A stretch of DNA of 64,000 nucleotides from Bacteroidales bacterium (GCA_016709025.1 JADJEQ010000005.1:310001-374000); one strand, 5' to 3'; positions 9,671 to 19,479 are shown, counted from the first letter of the stretch. Notes: generated by a model not told the origin, from the letters alone. Made by a program: numbers and translations.

Positions 9671-11044
9671 ATGAGCAAAGTTCTGATTGTTGATGATGAT
9701 GTTACTTTCTGTCTAATGCTGGAGACTTTTCTCCAAAAGAAAGGATTTGAGGTTCAACAATCATTCTCATACAGTGAAGCAGTAAAAAAAATCAAAACAT
9801 TCGGTCCTGACATCATACTGACCGACCTTCGTTTGCCTGACCATGATGGGATTGATATTCTGCATTTTGCCCTTCGCGAGGCTCCGGGCGTGCCGGTAAT
9901 ACTTATGACCGGATATGCGGATATACGCACCGCAGTTCAATCCATGAAACTCGGTGCCTTCGACTACGTTGCCAAACCGGTTAATCCCGATGAAATAATA
10001 CTGACAATAAACAGGGCCTTAAGCATTCAGACTCAAAGCGAGGGCAAGGTTTCCACAAATGACAGTGAGACTTTTTTTGTTGAAGGTGCCAGCCAACCGG
10101 CCCGGAAGATCAGCGAGTATGTCAAACTGGTAGCTCCGACTGGAATGTCGGTGCTTATCATGGGCGAAAGTGGTACCGGTAAAGAGTTTGTGGCACGAAA
10201 AATCCACCAGCAAAGCACACGGAATGATAAACCGTTTGTTGCCATCGATTGCGGTGCTTTACCCCGCGATCTTGCCGGTAGTGAGTTTTTCGGTCACATG
10301 AAAGGTTCTTTTACCGGCGCATTTACCGATAAGCAAGGGCAGTTCGAAGCAGCCAATGGCGGTACTATTTTTCTTGATGAAATCGGTAACCTGGGATACG
10401 ATATTCAGGTACAACTCTTAAGGGCTATTCAGGAAAGGAAAATAAGGCGAATCGGCTCAACAAGCGAAATACCGATAGATGTAAGGATTATTACAGCAAC
10501 CAATGAAGACCTGAAAAAAGCCGTTTTGGCCGGTGAATTCAGAGAAGACCTCTTTCATCGCATCAACGAGTTTGCGATCCAGGTATCTCCGCTTCGTGAA
10601 AGGCCCGATGACCTTGTTATCTTCACCCGGCACTTTCTGGAACAGGCCAACAGAGAACTGATCAGAAATGTCAGAGGCTTTTCCCCTGAGGTTCTTGATA
10701 TATTCGCCCGGTATTCATGGCCTGGTAACTTCAGGGAACTGAAAAACATTATTAAAAGGGCTGTTTTGCTGTCGAATGGGGAAATTGTTGAGTCAGACAC
10801 CCTTCCTGAAGAGTTGATCGTTGATGCCTCGTCAAGGGAGCCTGTAATACCGGCGGTAAAAGAAATTGCTGAGACACCCGATGAAAGTAACCTGAAAGAA
10901 GTTGCACACCGCAGTGAACGTGAACTCATTGTCAGCACACTGGTGAAGGTAAGATTCAACAAATCGAAGGCTGCCCGATTGCTGGATGTAGACAGGAAGA
11001 CACTTTATAATAAAATGAAACAGTATGGCATTCCGCTTCAGTAG
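9671..11044 (+). CDS. sigma-54-dependent NtrC-family response regulator
   Basis: A 457-residue DNA-binding transcription activator. Receiver domain 1-120 with acidic pocket Asp8-10, phospho-acceptor Asp52 (LTDLRLPDHDG) and Lys102. AAA+ domain about 135-370 with Walker A GESGTGKE (165-172) and Walker B GTIFLDE (231-237). The sigma-54-contacting loop reads GSFTGA (212-217) instead of GAFTGA. A Fis-type helix-turn-helix lies at the end (about 415-455, KSKAARLLDVDRKTLYNKM). It should activate RNA polymerase holding sigma-54 after phosphorylation. The flanking kinases (5685 upstream, 11038 convergent) are the obvious candidate partners. The last seven bases overlap the 3' end of the convergent kinase gene. 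Confidence 0.95.
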   Translation: MSKVLIVDDDVTFCLMLETFLQKKGFEVQQSFSYSEAVKKIKTFGPDIILTDLRLPDHDGIDILHFALREAPGVPVILMTGYADIRTAVQSMKLGAFDYVAKPVNPDEIILTINRALSIQTQSEGKVSTNDSETFFVEGASQPARKISEYVKLVAPTGMSVLIMGESGTGKEFVARKIHQQSTRNDKPFVAIDCGALPRDLAGSEFFGHMKGSFTGAFTDKQGQFEAANGGTIFLDEIGNLGYDIQVQLLRAIQERKIRRIGSTSEIPIDVRIITATNEDLKKAVLAGEFREDLFHRINEFAIQVSPLRERPDDLVIFTRHFLEQANRELIRNVRGFSPEVLDIFARYSWPGNFRELKNIIKRAVLLSNGEIVESDTLPEELIVDASSREPVIPAVKEIAETPDESNLKEVAHRSERELIVSTLVKVRFNKSKAARLLDVDRKTLYNKMKQYGIPLQ

Positions 11045-13587
11045 CGATCAATCTCTTTTCTGAGTGCCGATACTATTTTTGTAATGCCGTTCTTAAGGGT
11101 ATTAAGCTGGTTATCAATGGCATCGTGGTCAAAGGTTTTACTGGTTCTCAATGTTTCCAGACTTTGAAGCAGTATGGCCTCCTCTTGTGCCCCCAAATTG
11201 CGTATGTTGGGCAACATCCGGTGTGAAAGTAACGCAAGGTTTTGATAATCTGATGATTCGAATGCTTTATGCATATCTACCAGACTACTTTGCATATTAT
11301 CGGCCAACGAAGTCAATATCCTGATGAATGCTTCAGGATCATCGCCCGAAAATTTTGCAAATGCTTCAAGATTAATGGCTCTGTCTGTATTTTCCTCTTC
11401 GTTTATCGATTCGCTATGATTTATGATGTAAATCTTCAATACTTTTGCCAATGCAGCAACCAACTGGTAATGTCTGAAAGGTTTTATCAGAATGCTGCTA
11501 ATCCCCATCTGCCTGAATTGCTCAAGTTCTTCATTGGTTGCATGTGCTGTCAATCCCAGAATCGGAGGATGACCGGTTCCACTGGTTTCTTCAGATTTAC
11601 TTATCCGTTCGGCAAGCTCTGGCCCGCTTAAATTAGGCATCTGTATATCGGTCATTACCAGGTCGTAGCCTGATTTGTTTTCGTTGAAAAGTTCCCAGGC
11701 TTTCGAGCCATCTTCTGCCACATCAACCGATGCCCCGGCCGATCTCAGTGATTCTGTCAATAATATACGGGTTGTTTCATCATCTTCAGCCATTAATATC
11801 CTGAAACCCGTAAGGTTGATGGTTGCAAGCCGGTTTTCGCCGGGAATCACTGCTACCTTTCCTTCATAGACAGCCAGAGGCAAAGTAACCGATATAGTCG
11901 TGCCTTTTTCAAGAGAACTGCTCAGGGCAATTTCACCCTTCATAAGGTTGGTTAATTTCTGGCAAATTGCGAGGCCCAGTCCCGATCCTCCGTATTTGCG
12001 GGTTATGCCCACATCAACCTGCGTAAATTCGCCAAATATTTCCTGTTGTTTTTCTTCCGGAATGCCAATTCCCGAATCCGAAACAATAAAATTTAACTTC
12101 ATATGGCCATTCGAAACAACAGCCGATGTTGTGAGCTTTACAAAACCTTTTTCAGTAAATTTAATGCTGTTATTCAGCAGGTTGAAAACAATCTGTCTGA
12201 TTCTGAGCGGATCTCCCAACACTGCAATGCCCGGTTCCAGGGTTGTGGTGTAAATCATCTCCAGTCCTTTGTTTTCGGCTCTGTGCCTGAGGGTTTCAAA
12301 CGACTGAAGAAATAGATCGGCAGGAATAAATGCGGTCATTTCAAGATTGAATTTTCCGCTTTCGATCCGCGAATAATCCAGCAGGTCATCTACCAGCCCA
12401 AGCAGGTGTTCTGACGAAGAATTGATGTACCTGAGGTAATTTTTCTGCTCTTTCGTAAGTTTCGTAGTTTCAAGCCTTTCTGTAAAACCAATTATACTGG
12501 TGATCGGGGTTCTGATCTCATGACTCATATTGGCCAGAAAAAGTTCTTTTACTTTCAGGAGTTTTTCGGCCAGATGTCTGGCCGATTCAAGCTGACGGCG
12601 GTAAAAGTTGCTTCGCGCAAGGTCTTTCCAGATCAGGATGACAAAAACGATCATGGTGATGAGACCTACTGCAGCCAATACAATGGCTGTATACCAGAGC
12701 CGCCTGAACACTTCACGCCCATGCCCGCTTTCTTCAATGGCCCTGTTTATTTCTTCTTTTTCAAATAGCAGGAATACATTTCTGATTTCATCCATAATAA
12801 CCTGATCGGTTCGCAAAAGCAAGAGGTCACGGTCAATTATTCTCTGCCGGTAAATCCTTTCCTGCTCACCCATTTGCTGTAACTGCGACTTGATCATTTC
12901 AATGGTGGTGTCGGTCGAAGCAGCAAGTGCCAGTGTGTCTTTCAACGGAATGAATTGTGGGGATGGCTTTTGCAAAGAGTCCTTTTTAGAGCGTTTTCCG
13001 GTGAAATTATCCCAAATTTTCTTGAAAAAGCCCGGATTCGATTCCTCATTATTCTCTTCCTGCGATAACTGGCGATCTGAACCAGGTCGGATTACCGGAT
13101 ATTTTGACAATGACGCCGTATCTCTGTTCCCGTTCGCAAGCATGTTCTTATTTTCAAGTTTCATTGCCAGCGTGTCGTCAGCTCTGCGTACCCTGAAAAA
13201 GTTCTCCATTGTGCCTCTCTTTATCCTTAAGAGGCTGTCGATCGAGAGCATTCTTTTATATTGTTCCGGCTGGAGGGTGCTGAAGTATTTCAGGGAATCA
13301 GCCAGTTGCTGTATGCCTTTATCAAGTTTACGGTATTTTATCAGATAGCGTTTCTCCCCGGTATTGATGTAGGCCCGGGCCTGTCCATTTGCTTCGATCA
13401 GTTCTGACAACATATTGCTGACGAGCGTGAGCTTAATTACCGATTGTGATACCCCGGAATCAGGCGGGCTGAGCTGGCTCGCCAACTGGATTACCGCAAG
13501 AATGGCAACAAGGGCAAGAACCAGTAGCAGGAAAAATCCCGAAATCACCTTGCCTTTTACACCTTCAGACTGACCTTGTTTTTTCAT
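11038..13587 (-). CDS. membrane hybrid histidine kinase with receiver and HPt domains
   Basis: About 849 residues from the ATG at 13587; an ATG at 13608 would add seven, but a promoter box lies inside that stretch. An N-terminal membrane helix (about 15-35), a long sensor region with coiled-coil character, and a second helix near 305-325 precede HisKA with His356 (NMSHEIRTPITS). Then come HATPase_c (NLLNNSIKFT, DSGIGIP, GGSGLGLAIC), a receiver with Asp647 (MTDIQMPNLSG) and a C-terminal HPt domain with His789 (LSHRMLPNIRNLGA). The HPt motif lacks the usual Lys-Gly after the His, as often seen in Bacteroidetes. The full His-Asp-His set suggests a phosphorelay to an external receiver. The convergent NtrC-type regulator is one possible output. 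Confidence 0.93.
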   Translation of the reverse strand: MKKQGQSEGVKGKVISGFFLLLVLALVAILAVIQLASQLSPPDSGVSQSVIKLTLVSNMLSELIEANGQARAYINTGEKRYLIKYRKLDKGIQQLADSLKYFSTLQPEQYKRMLSIDSLLRIKRGTMENFFRVRRADDTLAMKLENKNMLANGNRDTASLSKYPVIRPGSDRQLSQEENNEESNPGFFKKIWDNFTGKRSKKDSLQKPSPQFIPLKDTLALAASTDTTIEMIKSQLQQMGEQERIYRQRIIDRDLLLLRTDQVIMDEIRNVFLLFEKEEINRAIEESGHGREVFRRLWYTAIVLAAVGLITMIVFVILIWKDLARSNFYRRQLESARHLAEKLLKVKELFLANMSHEIRTPITSIIGFTERLETTKLTKEQKNYLRYINSSSEHLLGLVDDLLDYSRIESGKFNLEMTAFIPADLFLQSFETLRHRAENKGLEMIYTTTLEPGIAVLGDPLRIRQIVFNLLNNSIKFTEKGFVKLTTSAVVSNGHMKLNFIVSDSGIGIPEEKQQEIFGEFTQVDVGITRKYGGSGLGLAICQKLTNLMKGEIALSSSLEKGTTISVTLPLAVYEGKVAVIPGENRLATINLTGFRILMAEDDETTRILLTESLRSAGASVDVAEDGSKAWELFNENKSGYDLVMTDIQMPNLSGPELAERISKSEETSGTGHPPILGLTAHATNEELEQFRQMGISSILIKPFRHYQLVAALAKVLKIYIINHSESINEEENTDRAINLEAFAKFSGDDPEAFIRILTSLADNMQSSLVDMHKAFESSDYQNLALLSHRMLPNIRNLGAQEEAILLQSLETLRTSKTFDHDAIDNQLNTLKNGITKIVSALRKEIDRY

Positions 13588-13593
13588 AGTCTG

Positions 13594-13601
13594 CAAAGGT
13601 A
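13594..13601 (-). promoter_or_regulatory. Bacteroidetes -7 box (TACCTTTG) at the kinase start
   Basis: Exact TAnnTTTG match on the minus strand ending six bases before the ATG at 13587. If used, transcription would start at about the start codon, giving a leaderless or nearly leaderless mRNA and ruling out the ATG at 13608. Confidence 0.5.
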
Positions 13602-13887
13602 AGATCAATTAACACCCAATTGAGCGATTTGAAAGAAAATCGCTCACCCGGTCAGGATTATGTGAGCAATTCAACGTCTTACATTTTCAATTTTTTGGTG
13701 ATTGGCTAAAATTTCCGGATAGGGGTTTACCTGGGTTGTGCCATTAAAAGCAACGAAAAATCGTATCCGGTCCTGATATAGCAGTGATTCAACATGATAA
13801 AATCACTTTGCACAACCCCGGAAATAAACCCATTGCCTTATATTGATTCCCCGGTTTTATGCAGAATTGTTGCAATTTTCCAGAAAA

Positions 13888-13924
13888 GTAAAAGCCCCTG
13901 CTGTTTAATTGCAGGGGCTTTTTG
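13888..13924 (-). terminator. terminator downstream of the coiled-coil lipoprotein gene
   Basis: An 11-bp perfect stem (13891-13901 with 13911-13921, core GCCCCTGC/GCAGGGGC) with T-rich flanks on both strands. It lies 50 bases past the stop of the minus-strand gene at 13973. The rest of the 13609-13972 gap shows no gene. Confidence 0.8.
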
Positions 13925-13972
13925 TTGATGGTGAGGTGATTGTAACCTATAACAGGTTAACCTTATTTTATA

Positions 13973-14845
13973 TTAAACTTCTGTTGAAATTATCAGCATT
14001 TTCGATTTTTGCCAGAAAGCAATGGGATCTTTAATGATGATTTCTTCAACATTCTTATCACTTCCAACTATTTCGTAAGAGCCAACAGGATGCACCGACA
14101 TAAGTGTTGCCTTTTTAACTCCAAGCGGAATTGATTTCAATGAACGCATATCAATTTTTGTAAAATTGGCAAGGTTTACGTCACCAGCAAGTTTTTGAGT
14201 TTTGCCAAGACCAAGAAAACCACCTTCTTTGTTAAGTATCTTCTTTTCAATCAGAACCTTACGTGGACCTACAACAAAGTAAGCAGTATTTAGTTCGTTG
14301 TTTTTATTCACAACTGTTGTAGCCAGATCCTTGTTCTGATTGTTTATTTTTGAAATGGTATCATTCAATGATGCAATCGAAAAATTCAGATTGGCTAATT
14401 CGTTTTTCAAACCAAAAATTATGGTATCCCTTTCAGCCAGTTGTTGATTGGTCATTGAAATCATTTTTTCGAGTTCAGATACTTTAAATCTTGACTGACT
14501 GAGTTTTGAACTCATTGAAGCTACCATTTTTTTGTTGTCTGCCATAAGATCGTTGATCATTCTCAGGTCTTCGTTAATCCGTTCGCGGGCTGGTTTATTT
14601 AGCTCGTTACCCATAGCAGTTTCCTGGCTGATGATCTTTTCTTTGGATTTTATTTCGGCCAGGTTAGCTTCTATCTGATTAAGTGTCTCCAGAAAATTAT
14701 TGATCAGTGAATCTTTAGAAGAGGCATCCTGAACCAGTTGTGCCTGCTCATTTTCAAGCTGACTGATTCGGTTAGTTTGATCCTTGTTTTCACAGGAACC
14801 CAGAAGGAATAGTACAGGAAGTAAACCTAAAATCAAATTTTTCAT
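13973..14845 (-). CDS. coiled-coil lipoprotein (possible Cbp1-like)
   Basis: A 290-residue lipoprotein. The signal peptide ends in LLGSC (Cys18). Residues about 25-185 are heptad-rich with many Gln, Asn, Lys and Glu, predicted as long coiled coil. A compact C-terminal domain of about 100 residues begins near AYFVVGPRKVLIEKKI and includes GGFLGLGKT. The layout resembles a Bacteroidetes lipoprotein family that some databases name Cbp1-like collagen-binding adhesin. I recall that name with low certainty and no binding function can be read from the sequence. It is probably anchored in the outer membrane. The gene is alone, with a strong terminator at 13888. Confidence 0.75.
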   Translation of the reverse strand: MKNLILGLLPVLFLLGSCENKDQTNRISQLENEQAQLVQDASSKDSLINNFLETLNQIEANLAEIKSKEKIISQETAMGNELNKPARERINEDLRMINDLMADNKKMVASMSSKLSQSRFKVSELEKMISMTNQQLAERDTIIFGLKNELANLNFSIASLNDTISKINNQNKDLATTVVNKNNELNTAYFVVGPRKVLIEKKILNKEGGFLGLGKTQKLAGDVNLANFTKIDMRSLKSIPLGVKKATLMSVHPVGSYEIVGSDKNVEEIIIKDPIAFWQKSKMLIISTEV

Positions 14846-15137
14846 AGTGTTGTTTTTTTAGTTAAACGACTCTTTGCAAATAAAAAGCCATTTTACTATT
14901 ATAAATATAAACATCATTAAATCAATTACATAGCATTTTGATAAGTAAGGTGTTGTGTGTATTTACTGCCCCAAAACGGGTAATAGTGGGATGGATTGCA
15001 AATACCCAACCTCAACAGTTTTACAAACCCAATCGCTCAACTTATTTATAAATTATTCCTGATTTTCTTGCCTGGGTTGGGAGAAACCAGCGGGCAGGAA
15101 AGTGGATTTCCGGGGGTCGGTTTGAGTATTACCGGAA

Positions 15138-15845
15138 TCAGCAGATAGTTTTCTTTTTCTTTATCAACGCTCTCTCAACCACCTGCCTAGTTCTGGCATT
15201 GCCATGGGATGGTAGAAATAATCTGCAACCAGTTTTTAAAATTTTCTCCCAGCTTCTCATTAATTCAGGTACATCATTGGCAAACGGGGGGAAGCAACTT
15301 CCTGAGAATGTTCCGATTAAGGTATCGCCGGCCAATGCTATTTCATTGTCAACAATCAAACATACTGAACCGGCCGAATGACCCGGAGTGTGTATTATTC
15401 TTGCATCAATACCCGGGAATGAAAATTCATTTTCCTTTTTGATGATTATATCGGCTTCGCATGGTTGATACCTGACTTTTTTTTCAGTCCAATCTCCAAA
15501 GGTCCCGATAAGCCAGGATGTGAAACTGTTGGTCCCGGCCGGAACCGGGCTGTTACCGGAAAGCAGGTAACCGGCCTCAGCTTCATGCACAATTACTTTT
15601 AGCCCAAACTTATCCTTGAGTTTCTGTGCATTGGCCGCGTGGTCGAAATGGGTATGGGTAAGTAACAGATAATCAATCGAACTAATTGAAAGCTGCTCCA
15701 GTTTCTTTAATAAACGGTTACCGGAAAATGCCGGCCCTGTATCGATCAGGATTTTAATCCGATTGTTTGATACCAGGAAAACGTTGCTGCGACCACCGGC
15801 CAATAACCTGATTTCTGAGCCGGAAATTGTTTTTAGCTTTTTCAT
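15138..15845 (-). CDS. metallo-beta-lactamase-fold hydrolase
   Basis: A 235-residue MBL-fold protein without a signal peptide, so cytoplasmic. The metal-binding motif HTHFDH (His64, His66, Asp68, His69) is intact. It is followed by HTPGHSAGS with the third metal His, then AGDTLIG with the bridging Asp, and a late PSHGN His. The pattern is that of glyoxalase II-like or general MBL hydrolases with a two-metal site; the substrate cannot be assigned. It lies 64 bases downstream of the sialidase-like gene on the same strand, which might place it in the same transcript, but no functional link is evident. Confidence 0.88.
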   Translation of the reverse strand: MKKLKTISGSEIRLLAGGRSNVFLVSNNRIKILIDTGPAFSGNRLLKKLEQLSISSIDYLLLTHTHFDHAANAQKLKDKFGLKVIVHEAEAGYLLSGNSPVPAGTNSFTSWLIGTFGDWTEKKVRYQPCEADIIIKKENEFSFPGIDARIIHTPGHSAGSVCLIVDNEIALAGDTLIGTFSGSCFPPFANDVPELMRSWEKILKTGCRLFLPSHGNARTRQVVERALIKKKKTIC

Positions 15846-15909
15846 ACCGGTTGATTGATTAATTTATTGATGCAGGTTATTTTGCAGATTCATCCTTTAT
15901 AAAATGTAC

Positions 15910-17490
15910 TTACCTGCTGATGCGCACTTTGGTAACGACCATTCCATCAACGGTTTCAACTTTCAGGAGATAGACCGCAGTGGCTAAATCCGTAATATCA
16001 ACAATCTGGGTGTGATTGCCGGGTAAATTGTCAGCACGGCGCAGTACCTTACCGGTAGCATTCAACAGGCTGTATTTTTTTATTCCATCGGCTTCAATAA
16101 TCAGCGTATTTACACCGGTCTGAAATACCCTGATCCGGGGAAGCTCTTCCTGCGCGATTTGTTGCACCGAAACCATCACGCCGTTCAATGTCATCCGCTG
16201 AAACCAGATGTTGAGTTTCCCATCGCGGGTATCACCCCATGCGGCGCTGATGGTATCGTTTAAAAGGCAAGTACTCATGAAGTCGTTTCCATTTTCAAGC
16301 AAAATATTGTCAAATGGAACAGAAAGTTCTGAAATTCTGAAATTAGCCGAGAATGTTTGAGAATTTTTCAGTCTGACGGCACCATAAATTTCATAGGATG
16401 CCGCGTATCCGGTATCGGGGGCATTCCGGCGATCGCGCCACGTTGCCACCAAATCACCATCGGTGTCAAAAGCGGCCCATACCAGGTCCTGCATTCTGCC
16501 ATTTGCAACCGGGTCATCATTTACCCTTACACCTTCCGACCAGGTGGAACCTCCATCTGAGGATTCCCGAAAATAAACATCTGCATCACCATTTTCATTG
16601 CTCAGGTGGAAGAATGCCAGGTGTAGTGGATTGCCTGGATTAGCCCTGAGCAAATATCCTTTTTTGGCCGAAGTGTCGGTCACTGCAATAGCAGAAGCTG
16701 AGGCTGCCAGGGTATTATAAGTAAAACCTGTGCCGGCATTTTCAGAAGAAGCCAGAATAAACCTTGGTAAAATATTCTGTGTAATGACATAACTGGGGTA
16801 GGCGCAGTGAAAAGTGCCATCTGAAGTTACTTCGGGTGCAGGCATCGGCTTTTTAACCAGTGAACCTGACAACCATCCTGTTGTGTCAGCAAATCGCCAT
16901 GGCCCGAATGATTCCCCATTGTCAGTTGATCTGATAAAGTAAGGATGATAAGGAGGCCCGCTGGCGCCGGATGCATTCGTTGTTGTGATGTATATATTGC
17001 CGTTATTTTCACCTCCCGATCTGTCGATGCTGATCCATGGCCGATCGATGGGGATTTTACCGGGATCGGAATTATAATTGATTACTTCAACTGGATTCCC
17101 CCAGCTTATCCCGCCATCCTGCGATTTTCTGACATAAACTGCACCGGAAAATAAATCAGCATCATGGTCTATCAGGCTGAGGAATACATTTCCGTTGTCA
17201 TCGAAAGCCAGCGAAGGATCAGCTGAAGTGTAGCCTGCGGCAAAATGAGGCGTGTTCTGCGCAGAACTCCAGGTTGTGCCCCCGTCGAAACTAACCCTGG
17301 TTTTGATCATTATCCGGTTCAGGAAAACATAACCCATCCAGGCAACAACCAGGTGCCGGGGATTTTGTGGATTGATTGCCAGGTAGGGCTCCCCGTCAAA
17401 AATACTTCCTCCGGAAAGATTGATGTTCTGGGCAGAAGAGTTAAGTGTAATAAGCGTAAATATAATGAAGATCTGAATTTTGCGTTTCAT
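15910..17490 (-). CDS. secreted sialidase-like beta-propeller protein with T9SS sorting domain
   Basis: A 526-residue exported protein. The signal peptide ends near SSAQ (residue 20). Residues 30-400 contain repeated BNR/Asp-box-like motifs (FDGGTTW, SQDGGISW, STDNGESF, SSDGGSTW), the hallmark of sialidase-type six-bladed propellers. I do not see a convincing catalytic Arg triad or Tyr/Glu pair, so the propeller may be structural or binding rather than enzymatic. The last 75 residues (from about IRVFQTG, ending VYLLKVETVDGMVVTKVRIS) look like a type A T9SS C-terminal domain, so the mature protein is expected at the cell surface or outside. It starts 24 bases after the YdeI-like gene and may be cotranscribed with it. 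Confidence 0.85.
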   Translation of the reverse strand: MKRKIQIFIIFTLITLNSSAQNINLSGGSIFDGEPYLAINPQNPRHLVVAWMGYVFLNRIMIKTRVSFDGGTTWSSAQNTPHFAAGYTSADPSLAFDDNGNVFLSLIDHDADLFSGAVYVRKSQDGGISWGNPVEVINYNSDPGKIPIDRPWISIDRSGGENNGNIYITTTNASGASGPPYHPYFIRSTDNGESFGPWRFADTTGWLSGSLVKKPMPAPEVTSDGTFHCAYPSYVITQNILPRFILASSENAGTGFTYNTLAASASAIAVTDTSAKKGYLLRANPGNPLHLAFFHLSNENGDADVYFRESSDGGSTWSEGVRVNDDPVANGRMQDLVWAAFDTDGDLVATWRDRRNAPDTGYAASYEIYGAVRLKNSQTFSANFRISELSVPFDNILLENGNDFMSTCLLNDTISAAWGDTRDGKLNIWFQRMTLNGVMVSVQQIAQEELPRIRVFQTGVNTLIIEADGIKKYSLLNATGKVLRRADNLPGNHTQIVDITDLATAVYLLKVETVDGMVVTKVRISR

Positions 17491-17514
17491 GAATGCGAAT
17501 TGTGAATAATGTTT

Positions 17515-18108
17515 TTAAGGTTTCTTGTGACCGGAGATAGTTCTGAGTAAAGGAATTTTCAAACCTGCCGAAGAGCAGTCAAGCAACACTTTAAACCGTT
17601 TTAGCCGGGTAGTTTCCTGTTTGGCGCTCATAACCCAGTAGATACTGGTTTTTTTGTATGCATTGGTACTGCCGGTGAAAAATGTCCATGCCTTGCGGTT
17701 TTCCTTCAGTTCAGATTCCAATTCGGGCGACAGGGTGTTGAGCGGTTGTTCAAATGAATATATGCCAGATTTTTCTTGACTCCTCTTTTCAAAAGCCGCC
17801 AATCCGGCAGGGTGCATCAGACCGGCTTCTGTGAGCTTTTCAACCCTTTTTATGTTGATATTGCTCCAGATGCTGCGTGGCTTACGCGGCGTGAAACGGA
17901 TTTTATAGGTATACTGATCAATAGACTGCGTTTTACCATCAATCCAGCCATAACACAATGCTGTTTCAACCGATCCGGGGTAATCAAAGGTCTGGAACTG
18001 TCCTTTTTGCTTCTTATTATACCCAACCCAGAGTTCTGAGGCCTTGTCATGAAAATTCTCCAGCCATCCCCGGAATTCATCCATGTTCAGAAAAAAAACG
18101 ACTTCCAT
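17515..18108 (-). CDS. YdeI/OmpD-associated family protein
   Basis: A 197-residue protein of the YdeI (bacteriocin-protection, YdeI or OmpD-associated) family. The family motifs ELWVGYNKKQKG, the YPGSVETALCYGWIDG region, RFTPRKPRSIWS and NIKRVEKL, and the later helical stretch with AWTFF and YWVMSAKQETTR, are all present. There is no signal peptide. Biochemical function is not established; some members have been linked to stress or peptide resistance. It lies first in a possible two-gene transcript with the sialidase-like gene, 24 bases away. I find no clear promoter; a TACTTTTT sequence just upstream is one base off the -7 consensus. Confidence 0.88.
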   Translation of the reverse strand: MEVVFFLNMDEFRGWLENFHDKASELWVGYNKKQKGQFQTFDYPGSVETALCYGWIDGKTQSIDQYTYKIRFTPRKPRSIWSNINIKRVEKLTEAGLMHPAGLAAFEKRSQEKSGIYSFEQPLNTLSPELESELKENRKAWTFFTGSTNAYKKTSIYWVMSAKQETTRLKRFKVLLDCSSAGLKIPLLRTISGHKKP

Positions 18109-18353
18109 ATAGTAAAAAGTAAGTTTATCAGATACGTGATCATTCCGGAAGCCTCATTCAGAGCTACTTCGTGAATACAACCATCACCCGGAAAAATCAA
18201 TTACGAAAATAGTGAATAAGCCGGTTACAGTTGACATTTGCCGGAATTTTAGTGCATCAATTGAACCAAGTCGCGTAAAAACAGTTTACTGAACACAACA
18301 ACGGTTTTAATACCGGAACACGTTTTTTATTCATTCGCAACAAATTCTACACG

Positions 18354-19478
18354 ATGAAGATTTCTGTTTTAACTATGCTTTCGCTGGTATTTACCCTTTT
18401 GGTATCCGCCGCGGATAACAGCAAGGGGAATCCCTGCAAATTACATGGAAACAGTGGAACAGCCTCAAGCACTGATACCACACGCCTGTACCCTGAAGAA
18501 AAACACCTCACCAATATCAGGCAATTGACCAAAGATGGAGATTATGCCGAAGCTTATTTCAGTTTCGATGATTCCATGATCTCATTCCAGGCCAAGAGCA
18601 AAGGCTGGGGTGCCATGTGTGACCAGATTTATATGTTTCCATTCAGCGACGGCGATATGATTGATCAAATGCCACAGCTCATCAGCAATGGAGTTGGACG
18701 GACTACCTGCTCATTTTTTATGCCGGGGAATACGTCTATTTTATATGCTTCAACCCGTTCAGGCGGTGATGCATGTCCTCCTGATCCTGAAAGACGTGCT
18801 GATGGAAAGTACCTGTGGCCAATCTACCAGGATTTCGACATCTACATCTCAAATCTGAAAGGCGATGTAATCGACACGCTTGTGAAAAATCCCGGCTATG
18901 ATGCCGAAGCAACGGTGTCGCCTGATGGAAAAATGATTGTTTTCACTTCCGACCGGACAGGGGATCTTGAATTATATACCTGTAATATCGATGGCAGCAA
19001 TATTAAGCAGGTAACTTTTGGTCTTGGGTATGACGGCGGTGCTTTTTTCTCTCCCGATAGCAGGAAGCTGGTTTTCAGAGCTTCTCGGCCGCAAACCCCG
19101 GAAGCAATTAAAGAGTATAAAGATTTACTTAAAGAGGGCCTGGTTGCACCGACCAACATGGAAATTTACACCTGTAACACCGATGGTAGCGACCTTAAGC
19201 AAATTACCAGGCTTGGCAAAGCCAACTGGGCACCTTTCTTTCATCCTTCGGGCAAGAAAATCATCTTCAGCTCCAATCATGCCGGTGCAAGAGGCTTTGA
19301 GTTTAACCTCTATATGATCAACATCGATGGCTCCGGTCTTGAACGGATAACCTTTGATCCGGTTTTCGATGCCTTCCCGATGTTTTCATACGATGGCAAA
19401 AAGCTGATTTTCTCTTCTAACCGCAACAATGGTGGTACCCGTTACACCAATCTCTTTATCGCGGATTGGGTGGAGTAG
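18354..19478 (+). CDS. exported TolB-like (PD40) beta-propeller protein
   Basis: A 374-residue protein with a signal peptide (about 1-20, FTLLVSAAD). The body is made of WD40-like/TolB-type PD40 repeats, seen as VSPDGKMIVFTSDRTGDLELY, FSPDSRKLVFRASR, FHPSGKKIIFSSNHAG and FSYDGKKLIFSSNRN, each ending in a strand such as NIDGSNIKQVTF. These form a propeller without an obvious enzymatic site. It lacks the N-terminal TolB domain and has no T9SS tail, so it is probably periplasmic. No neighbours of related function; repeats begin one base after its stop codon. Confidence 0.85.
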   Translation: MKISVLTMLSLVFTLLVSAADNSKGNPCKLHGNSGTASSTDTTRLYPEEKHLTNIRQLTKDGDYAEAYFSFDDSMISFQAKSKGWGAMCDQIYMFPFSDGDMIDQMPQLISNGVGRTTCSFFMPGNTSILYASTRSGGDACPPDPERRADGKYLWPIYQDFDIYISNLKGDVIDTLVKNPGYDAEATVSPDGKMIVFTSDRTGDLELYTCNIDGSNIKQVTFGLGYDGGAFFSPDSRKLVFRASRPQTPEAIKEYKDLLKEGLVAPTNMEIYTCNTDGSDLKQITRLGKANWAPFFHPSGKKIIFSSNHAGARGFEFNLYMINIDGSGLERITFDPVFDAFPMFSYDGKKLIFSSNRNNGGTRYTNLFIADWVE

Positions 19479-19479
19479 G

